Assembly (NCBI GenBank): GCA_963814955.1
Contig: CAWFEX010000008.1
Span: 744,001-808,000, forward strand
Source of the DNA: DATCJA01 sp963814955
Lineage (GTDB): Bacteria; Acidobacteriota; Vicinamibacteria; Vicinamibacterales; UBA2999
Reading direction: 5' to 3'
Length of the DNA: 64,000 nucleotides
The stretch's first letter is position 1. Each line of letters begins with the position of its first letter. The notes under the pieces are model-generated. The model had not been told where the DNA came from. It saw only the letters and a list, made by a program, of their open reading frames with translations, and searched no databases. Positions 56,204 to 64,000 of the stretch are shown here, piece by piece. Made by a program: the position numbers and the translations under genes.

Positions 56204-56980
56204 TCAATTCGTCGCGAAGCAGTAAAACATGCCGACGCCATGGGTCCGGTTCAACGCGGTCTGGCTGCAGCCGGTCGTGCCATGCGATGAATTCCACGAG
56301 CCGTTGCCGCCGCCATTGCGATCGGGAAAACCGATTTGCGCATTCGGCCGGCCCGGGCCGGCTTCCAACGCGCCTTGCGCCTGTCCGGGAGCCGGGTCTC
56401 TGTTGCTCGTCCAGTTGTTACACGTGTAGTCGAGGTCCGGCGGATAAGCCCGGCCGTCGAGCTGTGACCCCGTCAGCATCTCGTGCCGGTTGGTATACGG
56501 CGTTGTCTTCGTGTATTCCCAATCGCTGTCCCGCGGTACCTGATAGTCGTTGAGCCCCGGCACGATCTGGCCCTTTTCGGTCAGTCCCGTTCGTTTGGTG
56601 AGGTTGTTGCCCATTCGCGCCAGCTCGATGGTGTCTCCATGCAGGTGGGCGAGGTCGCGGGCGATCATCACGCCCTCGAAGTTGTACCAAGGCCCCGTTC
56701 CGATTCGATCGCGCGCATTCACGGCAGGCTGACCCGGGCGGGCTTGCGTGCTGACGTAGGCGCGCCACGTCCGATTGCCCACACCGACCGCGGTGGCGAG
56801 TTTCTGACAGTGCGCATCCGCGCCGGCCAGGCCACCGAGATTCCCACCATCGCCGATTGGCTCGCTGGTCACGAAGAAGGTCATCGGCGTGCCGCCCGGC
56901 ATACCGTGTTGCGCGACCGTGATCGACGGCGCAGCCGCCGAAAGCATCAGAATTGCCGTCAAAAGCAGGACTGATTTCAT
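56204..56980 (-). CDS. Exported endostatin-like/C-type-lectin-fold protein, copy B
   Basis: 258 residues. GGAG, six bases ahead, sets ATG 56980 and a signal peptide (LTAILMLSAAAPSITVAQ). Same fold as copy A: MTFFVTSEPIGDGGNLGGLA, GADAHCQKLATAVGVGNRTW, then LDYTCNNWTSNRDPAPGQAQ and ending GVGMFYCFATN. The central part differs (LHGDTIELARMGNNLTKRTG), so the pair arose by duplication and then diverged. Its stop is seven bases before copy A, so both are one operon. Function unknown; binding of a surface glycan or collagen-like ligand is a guess. Confidence 0.8.
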   Translation of the reverse strand: MKSVLLLTAILMLSAAAPSITVAQHGMPGGTPMTFFVTSEPIGDGGNLGGLAGADAHCQKLATAVGVGNRTWRAYVSTQARPGQPAVNARDRIGTGPWYNFEGVMIARDLAHLHGDTIELARMGNNLTKRTGLTEKGQIVPGLNDYQVPRDSDWEYTKTTPYTNRHEMLTGSQLDGRAYPPDLDYTCNNWTSNRDPAPGQAQGALEAGPGRPNAQIGFPDRNGGGNGSWNSSHGTTGCSQTALNRTHGVGMFYCFATN

Positions 56981-57058
56981 GCGCGACTCCATTGATTGTC
57001 GTGGGATCCAGACGAAGTCTAGCCCGACTTCGCTGCCGCTGCGGGTGCCCGTCGAGCG

Positions 57059-57853
57059 TTAATGAACGCTCAAGCTGATCCCACCGCCGCCGGACGCGGC
57101 GACAGGAGAGATGCCGAGCCGATGTCCGCGAAGGCTCATCGTGACCGTACGACCGGCCACGATTCCAAGCGCCGCTCCAAATGCGACATCGCTCAGGTAG
57201 TGGCGGTTCTGTTGAATACGTGATGCGCCTACGTACGTCGCGACAGCGTAAGCGGGTACGCCAGCCTTCCATCCAAAGTGGCGCTGGAGCACTGTCGCGG
57301 CCGCGAAGCTTGATGACGTGTGTCCCGACGGGAACGAAAAGGCCGTTCCATCGGGCCTCGAACGTTGCGTCGACACCTTGATCGTGTGCGTCAGCGCTTG
57401 AACCACAAGCCCCGCGCGCACGAGGTCGGCGCCGGCCGCTGCAGTTTGGGAACTACCAGTCGCGCGACCGATCACGTACGTCGCCAACGCGCCGCCAAGC
57501 TGGAAATAAGGTCCGCCGACGTGGCGCCCCGGACCGAGTAAGTCCGCCATCTCGTCCGAACCTGACATGGCGGCAGATACCCTGCCGTCGGCGCTGTGTC
57601 CGATCAGGGCGGTCACACCTCCCAATGCGAGGATCGTGGCGGTTTCAGACGTCGGCAAGTGCCGGAAGTCGATCAGCGTTTCTTTGAACACGCCGCTAAA
57701 CGCACGTGGTCGTGGTTCTGCAGGTTGGACGACCGGGACCGTTTGTACCTGGGACGCAGCGACCGTTTGTACCTGGGACGCAGCGGGATCAGGTATCTGT
57801 GTTTGAGCAGAGACGGGTACAGCGACGGCGACAAGCGCACCCACGATCAACAC
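57059..57853 (-). CDS. PAP2-family phosphatase, exported or membrane-bound
   Basis: 264 residues from GTG 57853. Signal-like AVAVPVSAQ starts the mature part. The phosphatase motifs are complete: C1 KVSTQRSRPDG, C2 SFPSGHTSSS and C3 SRIQQNRHYLSDVAFG, with catalytic His in C2 and C3. It probably removes phosphate from a lipid phosphate such as undecaprenyl or phosphatidic acid. AASQVQTV occurs twice in tandem near the N-terminus. A far better ribosome site (AAAGGAGG, 57918-57925) leads to ATG 57914, but that ATG is in another frame; an indel in the signal region is possible, and the true start may be 57914. Confidence 0.85.
   Translation of the reverse strand: MLIVGALVAVAVPVSAQTQIPDPAASQVQTVAASQVQTVPVVQPAEPRPRAFSGVFKETLIDFRHLPTSETATILALGGVTALIGHSADGRVSAAMSGSDEMADLLGPGRHVGGPYFQLGGALATYVIGRATGSSQTAAAGADLVRAGLVVQALTHTIKVSTQRSRPDGTAFSFPSGHTSSSFAAATVLQRHFGWKAGVPAYAVATYVGASRIQQNRHYLSDVAFGAALGIVAGRTVTMSLRGHRLGISPVAASGGGGISLSVH
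57737..57784. repeat. 24-bp perfect tandem repeat inside the PAP2 gene
   Basis: Two adjacent 24-base units, GACCGTTTGTACCTGGGACG then CAGC, encode AASQVQTV twice on the minus strand. It is in frame, just after the signal peptide, so copy number could vary without breaking the gene. Confidence 0.75.
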
Positions 57854-57925
57854 GCTGGTCGCCGACCTCGAGGCCAGACCGATACCGATGGGATTCGTAC
57901 GGATGGGCTATCATACGCCTCCTTT

Positions 57926-59143
57926 ATGCCGCGGATGAAGTACTTACACGCTTCGACACACTTTCTCGCAGCCATCGCGCTCGCCATTACGTGGTCTGCT
58001 CCCGTCGTAGCTCAGGGCCGCACGGACGAGATCGCGAAGCAGCAGGAACAGAAGGCGCAGACGACGACGCCATACAGCCCGAATCGAGTGGAAGTCTTCC
58101 TGGACCAGGTTGAACAGGGCAAATGGATTCTTGGAGTTCCGCGAGGGTGGTACTTCGCAATGGGGTCGGTCTATCCCGGTGGCGGTCTGGCAGGCGGCGC
58201 CGGATACCGCCATTACATTGGCTATGACTCGTATGTCGACTCGAGCGCCGTCCTTTCATTGAAGGGCTACAAGAGACTTCGATTGACGGGCTACACGCCC
58301 AACCACGTGAATGGCCGCGTGGATCTCGAAGGGTCGATCGTCTGGCTCGACGCGACACAAATTGCGTTCTACGGACTCGGCAACGCGTCCCAGGTGGACA
58401 ACAGAACGAACTTCCGTATCAATCGGTCCTACGTAGAGGGGGCCGCAATCGTGCGCCCGGTGAAATGGCTCGGCCTGCGGCTGGATGGCGGGATAGACGA
58501 CTATACGCAGAAGCGGGGCACCGGTGCGTCTCCTTCGATCGAACAGGTCTTCTCGCCCGAGACGGCGCCTCTACTGGGCGACAACCCACTGTACCTGCGC
58601 GGTGAGGCAACCGCCACGGCCTACTGGCTCCAGTCGCCGGGTTACAGCCGTAGCGGGGGCCTTTATAGCGTGGCGTACGAAGAGTTCAACCCTATCCGAG
58701 GCAGCGGCAGAACGTTCGGGTTCCTGCGGACGCAGGTCGTGCAACACGTGCCCGTACAACGCGAGACATGGGTGATCTCACTCCGTGCCGGTACTGAATC
58801 GATCGTTCGCAAATCAGACGTCGTGCCGTACTTTCTCATGCCCACGCTGGGGAGCGGCGACACGTTGCGCGGTTACGCGAACCAGCGGTTTCGCGACCGG
58901 CACAGCCTGCTGATCTCGAGCGAGCTGCGATGGTTTCCGAATCGCGTCGGGTTCGACATGGCGCTCTTCGTTGACATGGGAAAAGTTGCTCCGTTCCGGA
59001 GCGGTCTGACGCTGAACGACCTGAAGACGGACTACGGCATCGGCGTCCGGTTTCATACACCTGCTGCGACGGTGCTGCGGCTCGATCTGGCGAAGGGCGA
59101 CGAAGGCATGCGTCTCGTCATTGCGGGTGGACCCGCTTTCTAG
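57926..59143 (+). CDS. BamA/D15-like surface-antigen outer-membrane barrel
   Basis: About 405 residues from ATG 57926 (or 57935); the frame is open further up, but that part overlaps the PAP2 gene. Signal to APVVAQ. The mature part is a C-terminal Omp85-type barrel without POTRA domains: GGGLAGGAGYRHYIGYDSYV, PVKWLGLRLDGGIDDYTQKR, LRGYANQRFRDRHSLLISSE (the family's LRGY/RFRD motif), VDMGKVAPFRSGLTLNDLKT and the end RLVIAGGPAF with terminal Phe. It should sit in the outer membrane, for transport or assembly. It is divergent from PAP2, with start codons close together, and reads into the next gene. Confidence 0.85.
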   Translation: MPRMKYLHASTHFLAAIALAITWSAPVVAQGRTDEIAKQQEQKAQTTTPYSPNRVEVFLDQVEQGKWILGVPRGWYFAMGSVYPGGGLAGGAGYRHYIGYDSYVDSSAVLSLKGYKRLRLTGYTPNHVNGRVDLEGSIVWLDATQIAFYGLGNASQVDNRTNFRINRSYVEGAAIVRPVKWLGLRLDGGIDDYTQKRGTGASPSIEQVFSPETAPLLGDNPLYLRGEATATAYWLQSPGYSRSGGLYSVAYEEFNPIRGSGRTFGFLRTQVVQHVPVQRETWVISLRAGTESIVRKSDVVPYFLMPTLGSGDTLRGYANQRFRDRHSLLISSELRWFPNRVGFDMALFVDMGKVAPFRSGLTLNDLKTDYGIGVRFHTPAATVLRLDLAKGDEGMRLVIAGGPAF

Positions 59144-59156
59144 GAGGGAGCGAGCT

Positions 59157-60830
59157 GTGTCCTGTGATCAGCGTGCGGCCGTGGTCGGTGTCATTGTCGC
59201 CGCGTGTGCCGCTGCCGTCGTGGCGGTCTCCGCCGGCGATCAGAAGTTCTACGACGACGATCCGATCCTGCGGGAGCCCGAGACTCAGGACGCTTCGAAA
59301 GTACAGGCCTGGAAAAACGTTCTCAGTTACGACCTGATCCACAACCTTTTCGCCTCGCCCGCTGATAAACAACCGATTCGAGCGCAGGACATCAACACCA
59401 TCGACGAGCTGCCCGACTCGGGTTGGTTTACGAACCGGATTCTCGCGAGGGAGGTCTCGCTCGAGGAGGCCGTGCGTGGGCCCGTCACCGGGCCGGGCCC
59501 CGCGGCCGGACCCATGACGGTGACCCGTGCCAAACCCGAAGGCGTCAGTCCCGGGTTCGTGTTGCAGGACTCCGCCGGCGTGACGTGGTTTGTTCAATTC
59601 GACGCGGCGAAGTATCCGGAGGCGGCCACGGGTGCGGCGATCGTTGCCAACAGGATCTTTCACCTGCTCGGGTACTGGCAGGCGGAATATCACCTTGCCG
59701 AGCTGCGGCCCGAAACGCTGTCAATCGGTCCGAAGGCGACCACCGAGACGCCGTCGGGCAAGATCCGGGCGCTCGATCGCGCCGACCTCGACAAGCTGCT
59801 CGGGCGGGCTGCGCGGCAACCGGACGGCACGTATCGGATGCTGGCCAGCCGTGCGATTGCCGGCCGGGTTCTCGGTGGTTTCCGTTATCAGGGTACGCGG
59901 CCCGATGATCCGAACGACGTGATTCCTCACGAGCATCGGCGCGAGCTGCGCGCGCTGAAAGTGTTTGGCGCGTGGACCAATCTCGTGGACATGAAAGCCG
60001 GAAACACCCTCGATACGCTCATCCAGGAAAACGGACGGGGCGTCGTTCGTCATTATCTGCAGGATGTCGGATCGACGTTTGGCACCGGAGCGTTGGCGCC
60101 GCGCGAATGGGACGAGGGATACGAATATCTGTACGAAGGCGACGCCGTCTGGAAGCGCCTCGTCACCCTCGGTCTTTACAGACGACCCTGGCAGAGCGTT
60201 CCGTACACCGAGTACCGCTCGATCGGCCGTTTCGAGGGGGATGAATTCGACCCTGTCGCATGGAAGCCTCGCGTACCGACCACGGCGTTTCTCCATGCGC
60301 GGTCGGATGACAATTTCTGGGCGGCGCGACGCGTCATGGCATTTTCGGACCAGTTGATTCGTTCCGCCGTTTCCGCCGGCCGGTTCAGCGACGATGCCGC
60401 GGGGCGCTACCTTGCCGATGTTCTGATCAAGCGCCGCGACCGAATCGGCCGCGCCTATCTGACAGCCATCAACCCCGTTGTCGACGTGGCATTGGACCAA
60501 TCCGGCGTGCTGACGTTCAGTAACGCCGCGGTCGACGCCGAGGTGGCCGCAGCGCCGGCAGGCGGTTATCGCGCGCACTGGTATGTGTTCGAGAACGCCA
60601 CCAGAGAGTCTCAGCCGCTGGGCACCCCGACGGCCGCGCCAACGGGCCGCATGAAAGCGCCCCCGGAGCTGCCCGACAAGGCGGGCGTGTTCGTACGGAT
60701 CGATATCGAAGCAGTCGATCCGCCGCATCCCTCGTGGACCGTTCCGGTCCGCGCCTACTTCAGGCGTACCACCGACGCATGGAAACTCGTCGGGTTCGAA
60801 CGAACACCGGAAGATTCAGACGTTCAGTAG
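59157..60830 (+). CDS. Conserved exported protein of unknown function
   Basis: 557 residues. AGGAGGGAGCG directly before GTG 59157 favours this start; an upstream ATG at 59121 overlaps the barrel gene. A signal-like segment (VVGVIVAACAAAVVAVSAGD) leads to blocks ILREPETQDASKVQAWKN, NTIDELPDSGWFTNRI, GFVLQDSAGVTWFVQFDAAK and YPEAATGAAIVANRIFHLLG, then LRALKVFGAWTNLVDMKAGN and later RRVMAFSDQLIRSAVSAG. WFVQFDAAKYPE and KAGN look like remnants of a kinase-like fold, but the catalytic set is not evident. It follows the BamA-like gene by 13 bases, so the two form an operon. No known function. Confidence 0.78.
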   Translation: MSCDQRAAVVGVIVAACAAAVVAVSAGDQKFYDDDPILREPETQDASKVQAWKNVLSYDLIHNLFASPADKQPIRAQDINTIDELPDSGWFTNRILAREVSLEEAVRGPVTGPGPAAGPMTVTRAKPEGVSPGFVLQDSAGVTWFVQFDAAKYPEAATGAAIVANRIFHLLGYWQAEYHLAELRPETLSIGPKATTETPSGKIRALDRADLDKLLGRAARQPDGTYRMLASRAIAGRVLGGFRYQGTRPDDPNDVIPHEHRRELRALKVFGAWTNLVDMKAGNTLDTLIQENGRGVVRHYLQDVGSTFGTGALAPREWDEGYEYLYEGDAVWKRLVTLGLYRRPWQSVPYTEYRSIGRFEGDEFDPVAWKPRVPTTAFLHARSDDNFWAARRVMAFSDQLIRSAVSAGRFSDDAAGRYLADVLIKRRDRIGRAYLTAINPVVDVALDQSGVLTFSNAAVDAEVAAAPAGGYRAHWYVFENATRESQPLGTPTAAPTGRMKAPPELPDKAGVFVRIDIEAVDPPHPSWTVPVRAYFRRTTDAWKLVGFERTPEDSDVQ

Positions 60831-60846
60831 CAGTGTAGTTTTGAGT

Positions 60847-63255
60847 CTAGGTTCCCGCGGCCTCGGGAAGGTGGGCCTCCCACCATTTCTGTGCCCGCTC
60901 GTTCGTCCACGATCTGTCGCAGGGCACGCGCGACAGCTCGACATCAAGCTGAAGTGCCGAAGCAGGTCGCTTCGCCGGATCTTTTTCGAGACACTGCATC
61001 AGGATCGCGTCGAGCTGCCGGGGAATGAAGAGCTCCGACCGCTTCGACGGAGGTTCAGGTCGCGCCTGCACGTGTTGCACGAGCATCCGTGCCGCGCTGG
61101 TTGCTTCAAAAACCGTCTGCGCGGTAAGCGCCCAATAGGCCGTGCACGCGAGTGAGTACACATCTGCACGACCGTCGATGGAGCTCTCGCCCAGCACGAT
61201 CTCAGGGGGCATGAAAGCGGGCGTCCCCTGCACGATGTTCTGGTTCGAAAGCATCGTGGCGTCATGTCCCGACTGATCCTTGACGACGCCAAAATCGAGG
61301 ATTTTCACGTAATCGTATTCCGTTCCTAAACGCGTCACGAACAGGTTGGCCGGCTTGATGTCTCGATGCACGAGTCCTCGCTCGTGAGCCTCGGCGAGCG
61401 ACCGGCACGCCTGGCGCAGGAGCACGATTACGCGCTCGGCCGGCTGGGGACCGAAACGAGTGACGATGTGGTGCAGATCGAGTCCATCCAGGAACTCCAT
61501 CACGTAGTAGAAGCTGCCGGTCTCGTTGACGCCGAAATCGTAGAGCTGCACGGTGTGCGGCGACCTCAGTCCCGCGGTCACCTGTGCTTCGCGCTCGAAC
61601 CGTCGAACGAGCTGCTCGCGCGCCGCTCCAGGCGGGACGTCGTGACGAATGAGCTTTACCGCCGCAGGACGGACGAGAAACCGGTGCCTTGCGAGCCAGA
61701 CCTCGCCCATCCCTCCGGCACCGAGCTGCGACACCAGGCGATAGCTGCCGACAGCCAGGTCCTCGTTCAACTGCTCCTCTTCGACTTCGAGTAGGGTGCT
61801 CTTGCAGAGGAGGACGGCGCGTTCGAGCACGGTCCGCAGCTCGCGGATGTTTCCAGGCCAGGCGTAGGCCTCGAGCCGTCGCATCGAGTCGGGTGACACC
61901 CCGTCGATCACCTTCCCCAGACGGCGTGCGTGCCGACGCACGAAGTGATCGACGAGCGCCGGCAAGTCCTCCCGCCGGTCGATGAGCGGCGGTACATGGA
62001 TGCGGTTGGCGTTGAGCACGTGAAAGAGAGGCAGGAACGCGCCTGCCGGCGGCTGCCGGACATCATGCGTCATCGAGGCGATCAGCCGTACGTCAGGCAC
62101 CTCCGATTCGCCGCGAGGTGGAGCGCCCCGATTTTTTTCCAGGGCCGCATGAAGCGCCTGCTGGAGGTCGACCGGCAGCTCATGAACCGCGTCGAGAAAC
62201 ACCGTACCGCCCGAGGCAAGTTCGAATCGGCTCGCGATGAAGGACCTTTCCGCCTTGTGTGAAGTGGCAGCGTCGGAGATCGCGTGTCGATGCTGAGTGT
62301 TCAGCTCGGGACAGCTCACGAATATGAACGCGCCCGCGCGCCCGGACGCGTCGTGCACCGCGCGAGCCACGGCCTCCTTGCCAGACCCGGCAGGACCTGT
62401 CAGCAGAAGAGGCTCGTTCGAACTGGCCTGGCGCGCGATGGCATCGCGCAGCGCTCGAACAACGGGACTGCCACCGAGCAAGGGCCCTTCCACGCGATGG
62501 CGCGCCTCGTTGAGCAGCGCTTGCGCCACGCGCAGTTCGCGCTCGAGCGCCGCGGTTCGCTCCGCGACCCTGGCCTCGAGCGACATGTTGGCCTCCTGAA
62601 GCGCGGCAGAGGCGAGCCGTTCCTGCGCATAGAGTTTGGCATTGTGGATCGCGCTCGCAATCTGGTTGGCGACGATTGACACCAGATCGCGTTCATGCTG
62701 GCCAAACGAGCGCAGCACGGGACTTTCAATCGAGAACACGCCGATGAGGTCGTCGCGCATTAAAAGCGGAATGGCGATTTGACTTTCCGCGTTGGGCAGC
62801 CCGGGCACCGGGATCGTCTGGCCAAGCTGCGATTGTCGGCCCGAACGTTCCATTTCGCGCCGCTGGGCCGCCGCGTACGCACGCTGCTGCCCCAGGTTGT
62901 TGACGTGCATCATTCGACGCTTCTGCGCCACCATTCCGATCACGCCCGTTCCCACCTGCGCGCACCCGCCGATCGCCTGGTTCTCGTAGCCCCTGCTGGC
63001 GATGACTCTCAGCGTTCTGTTATCCGGCTCGAGCAGGAGAATGCTGGCGTGGTGAAACTCGAACAACTCGTCCATCGTGCGCAACACCGCATCGCAGATT
63101 TCGTCGAGATCGAGCGTGGAATTGATATCGGCGGACACGCGCTGCAGGATCTGGACCTCGGCGGTCTTCCGGGCAAGGTCCGCGGCTTCTTTGCTCGAAT
63201 CCTGGTTCACCATTCGGTGCGCGATCTCCCGAGGCGTAGTACAAACGTGAATCAC
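60847..63255 (-). CDS. GAF - sigma54-type AAA+ - Ser/Thr kinase fusion protein
   Basis: 802 residues from GTG 63255 (ATG 63213 is an alternative). GAF sensor about 48-205 (VSADINSTLDLDEICDAVLR, GVIGMVAQKRRMMHVNN, SQIAIPLLMRDDLIGVFSIE), a coiled linker, then an AAA+ domain about 257-485 like that of sigma54 activators: Walker A GPAGSGKE (287-294), SRFELASGGTVFLDA, and WPGNIRELRTVLERAVLL. The GAFTGA loop is absent and the Walker B Glu is Ala (FLDAV). It is joined to a Ser/Thr kinase about 505-785: GAGGMGEVW, K534, HRD 630-632, DFG 654-656 and the GTPAFMPPE loop. All kinase residues look intact; AAA+ ATP hydrolysis is doubtful. It follows the PNPOx gene by 21 bases. Confidence 0.92.
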   Translation of the reverse strand: MIHVCTTPREIAHRMVNQDSSKEAADLARKTAEVQILQRVSADINSTLDLDEICDAVLRTMDELFEFHHASILLLEPDNRTLRVIASRGYENQAIGGCAQVGTGVIGMVAQKRRMMHVNNLGQQRAYAAAQRREMERSGRQSQLGQTIPVPGLPNAESQIAIPLLMRDDLIGVFSIESPVLRSFGQHERDLVSIVANQIASAIHNAKLYAQERLASAALQEANMSLEARVAERTAALERELRVAQALLNEARHRVEGPLLGGSPVVRALRDAIARQASSNEPLLLTGPAGSGKEAVARAVHDASGRAGAFIFVSCPELNTQHRHAISDAATSHKAERSFIASRFELASGGTVFLDAVHELPVDLQQALHAALEKNRGAPPRGESEVPDVRLIASMTHDVRQPPAGAFLPLFHVLNANRIHVPPLIDRREDLPALVDHFVRRHARRLGKVIDGVSPDSMRRLEAYAWPGNIRELRTVLERAVLLCKSTLLEVEEEQLNEDLAVGSYRLVSQLGAGGMGEVWLARHRFLVRPAAVKLIRHDVPPGAAREQLVRRFEREAQVTAGLRSPHTVQLYDFGVNETGSFYYVMEFLDGLDLHHIVTRFGPQPAERVIVLLRQACRSLAEAHERGLVHRDIKPANLFVTRLGTEYDYVKILDFGVVKDQSGHDATMLSNQNIVQGTPAFMPPEIVLGESSIDGRADVYSLACTAYWALTAQTVFEATSAARMLVQHVQARPEPPSKRSELFIPRQLDAILMQCLEKDPAKRPASALQLDVELSRVPCDRSWTNERAQKWWEAHLPEAAGT

Positions 63256-63276
63256 CCACGCCGCGCCGGCCGGCCT

Positions 63277-63732
63277 TCAATCGTTCGCCGAGGCTCTGGT
63301 ATCGGCTGGCGATGGGGCCCATGCAGGGTACTGCACCCGCTCCACTGAGAGCACCCGGTAGATATCGGCGGCACGGAGCTTGAAAATGCCGGACATCCCG
63401 GTCATCGACGCGATGGCCTCAATCTGCATGTCCATCGCATCGAAGATCGGGCCTTCGGTCTCGGACCGCTGAAATTCGAGCTGCAGCTCCCAGTGTGCGC
63501 TTCCTGGCATATCGAAGACACATACAAAGGCCCGAGGATTCTCGCGAACGTTGCGGATCGTTTTGGAGAAGAACTGAAACGAGAGCGCCGCATGCGTCTC
63601 GTCCACGTAGTAGACCTGTGAGATGACCGTGGTGTTCGGTTTCCCGTCCGCGGAGCAGGTCACCATGACTCCTGGTGTCCCGCTCTCGAGCACAGGACGT
63701 ATCTCGGGTGGAAGGCGGGTCAGCGGCGTCAC
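63277..63732 (-). CDS. Pyridoxamine 5'-phosphate oxidase-like flavin-binding protein
   Basis: 151 residues. GTG 63732 overlaps the stop of the upstream gene (GTGA), so the two are coupled. The PNPOx/FMN-binding split-barrel pattern is seen: GTPGVMVTCSADGKPNTTVI, VYYVDETHAALSFQFFSKTI, RNVRENPRAFVCVFDMPGSA, LQLEFQRSETEGPIFDAMDM and FKLRAADIYRVLSVERVQYP. These proteins bind FMN, heme or F420 and act as oxidoreductases or redox sensors. Next to a GAF-kinase gene, a sensory redox partner is plausible (inference). Confidence 0.85.
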   Translation of the reverse strand: MTPLTRLPPEIRPVLESGTPGVMVTCSADGKPNTTVISQVYYVDETHAALSFQFFSKTIRNVRENPRAFVCVFDMPGSAHWELQLEFQRSETEGPIFDAMDMQIEAIASMTGMSGIFKLRAADIYRVLSVERVQYPAWAPSPADTRASAND

Positions 63733-64000
63733 TGCTCCACCGGCGGAATGAGTCGCGTCCCCGCACCCGGACCCGGCGTCTGCAAATAGACTTCCGACAC
63801 CTCGAAATCGACAGCCAATGCCGGTGGCGAGACGAACGCATTTATGAGGTCGTCCGCTTGAATGTGGAAGATCGGTTTCACGCTCTTCACAAAACGTCGG
63901 CGAATGCGATTCACCGTCTCGACGTCGTCTGGAAGCGTCTGACGATGGCGTAGGTAGCGCCCCTTGAACTGATAGGTCTCGTGCGACGGGAACGCCTCGA
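63729..64000 (-). CDS. PNPOx-like protein, 3' part only (runs off right edge)
   Basis: About 90 C-terminal residues, reading SHETYQFKGRYLRHRQTLPD, then DDVETVNRIRRRFVKSVKPI, DLINAFVSPPALAVDFEVSE and VYLQTPGPGAGTRLIPPVEQ before the stop. The arrangement (QFKGR.., then AVDFEVSEVYLQTPGPGAG) is like the C-terminal half of PNPOx-type flavin proteins, where QTPGPGAG is typical. It overlaps the next PNPOx gene by four bases, giving tandem related genes upstream of the GAF-AAA+-kinase gene. The N-terminal part lies outside the window. Confidence 0.7.
   Translation of the reverse strand, partial: EAFPSHETYQFKGRYLRHRQTLPDDVETVNRIRRRFVKSVKPIFHIQADDLINAFVSPPALAVDFEVSEVYLQTPGPGAGTRLIPPVEQ

Noticed and set aside
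1..64000. tRNA, rRNA, CRISPR, integrase or intact transposase
   Set aside because: I looked for T-loop-like GGTTCGA contexts, regularly spaced direct repeats and transposase catalytic motifs, and found none that held up.

Overview
The window is GC-rich and densely coded on both strands. It looks like a free-living, diderm, probably soil or sediment bacterium. The family mix points to Acidobacteriota, possibly a Vicinamibacteria-like lineage, but this is inferred from gene content and not from a marker gene. That mix includes a TonB receptor with a carboxypeptidase-regulatory N-terminus, a Ser/Thr kinase joined to a WD40/TolB-like propeller, DUF6152, NHL and PQQ propellers, a secreted TPR protein and post-COAP-1-like secreted proteins. 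I saw no rRNA, tRNA, CRISPR array or intact insertion sequence.

Layout. 0-2.4 kb: a BON/outer-membrane-barrel protein running off the left edge, a small basic protein, two gene remnants and a small barrel. 2.4-9 kb: a frameshifted TonB receptor, a carboxypeptidase-regulatory lipoprotein, DUF6152 and a neighbouring secreted protein, and an MFS symporter. 9-12.7 kb: a degenerate receiver, a TetR regulator between two palindromes, and two badly decayed secreted-protein genes. 12.8-18.8 kb: a receiver coupled to a triple-GAF hybrid kinase, and a Ser/Thr kinase with an apparent internal deletion. 19-25.4 kb: an exported double class II aldolase, a small Cys protein, PssA, a TPR protein and a PQQ dehydrogenase. 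25.5-33 kb: TrxC, a K+ channel with RCK domains, PilT, a NIPSNAP/NHL pair, a cupin and an FAH hydrolase. 33-44 kb: a very large double hybrid kinase, a Tat-exported HAD protein, a DUF5519 protein, an amidohydrolase, TauD, a DASS transporter, an esterase and a zinc ribbon. 44.4-55.4 kb: a cyclic beta-1,2-glucan synthase and a HerA/DUF853-type ATPase bracketed by a perfect 25-bp inverted repeat. 55.5-64 kb: two tandem endostatin-like lectin-fold proteins, a PAP2 phosphatase divergent from a BamA/D15-like barrel and a conserved exported protein, then a two-PNPOx operon ending in a GAF-AAA+-Ser/Thr-kinase fusion that runs to the right edge.

Three themes recur. Signalling is over-represented: two large hybrid histidine kinases, two Ser/Thr kinases, three free-standing or fused receivers. 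Envelope and exported proteins dominate the rest. A dispersed palindromic element with core GTCCGGCTTnAGCCGGAC recurs between genes at about 28.0, 31.8, 52.9 and 55.4 kb.

Quality caution. At least eight otherwise intact genes or gene parts are broken by what look like single-base indels (near 3175, 15288, 19302, 38030, 48512, 49380, 53065 and 54637). I treat each as one gene. Scattered sequencing indels fit most of them. The two genes at 11.0-12.7 kb carry about nine shifts in 1.6 kb and look decayed, or very poorly sequenced.
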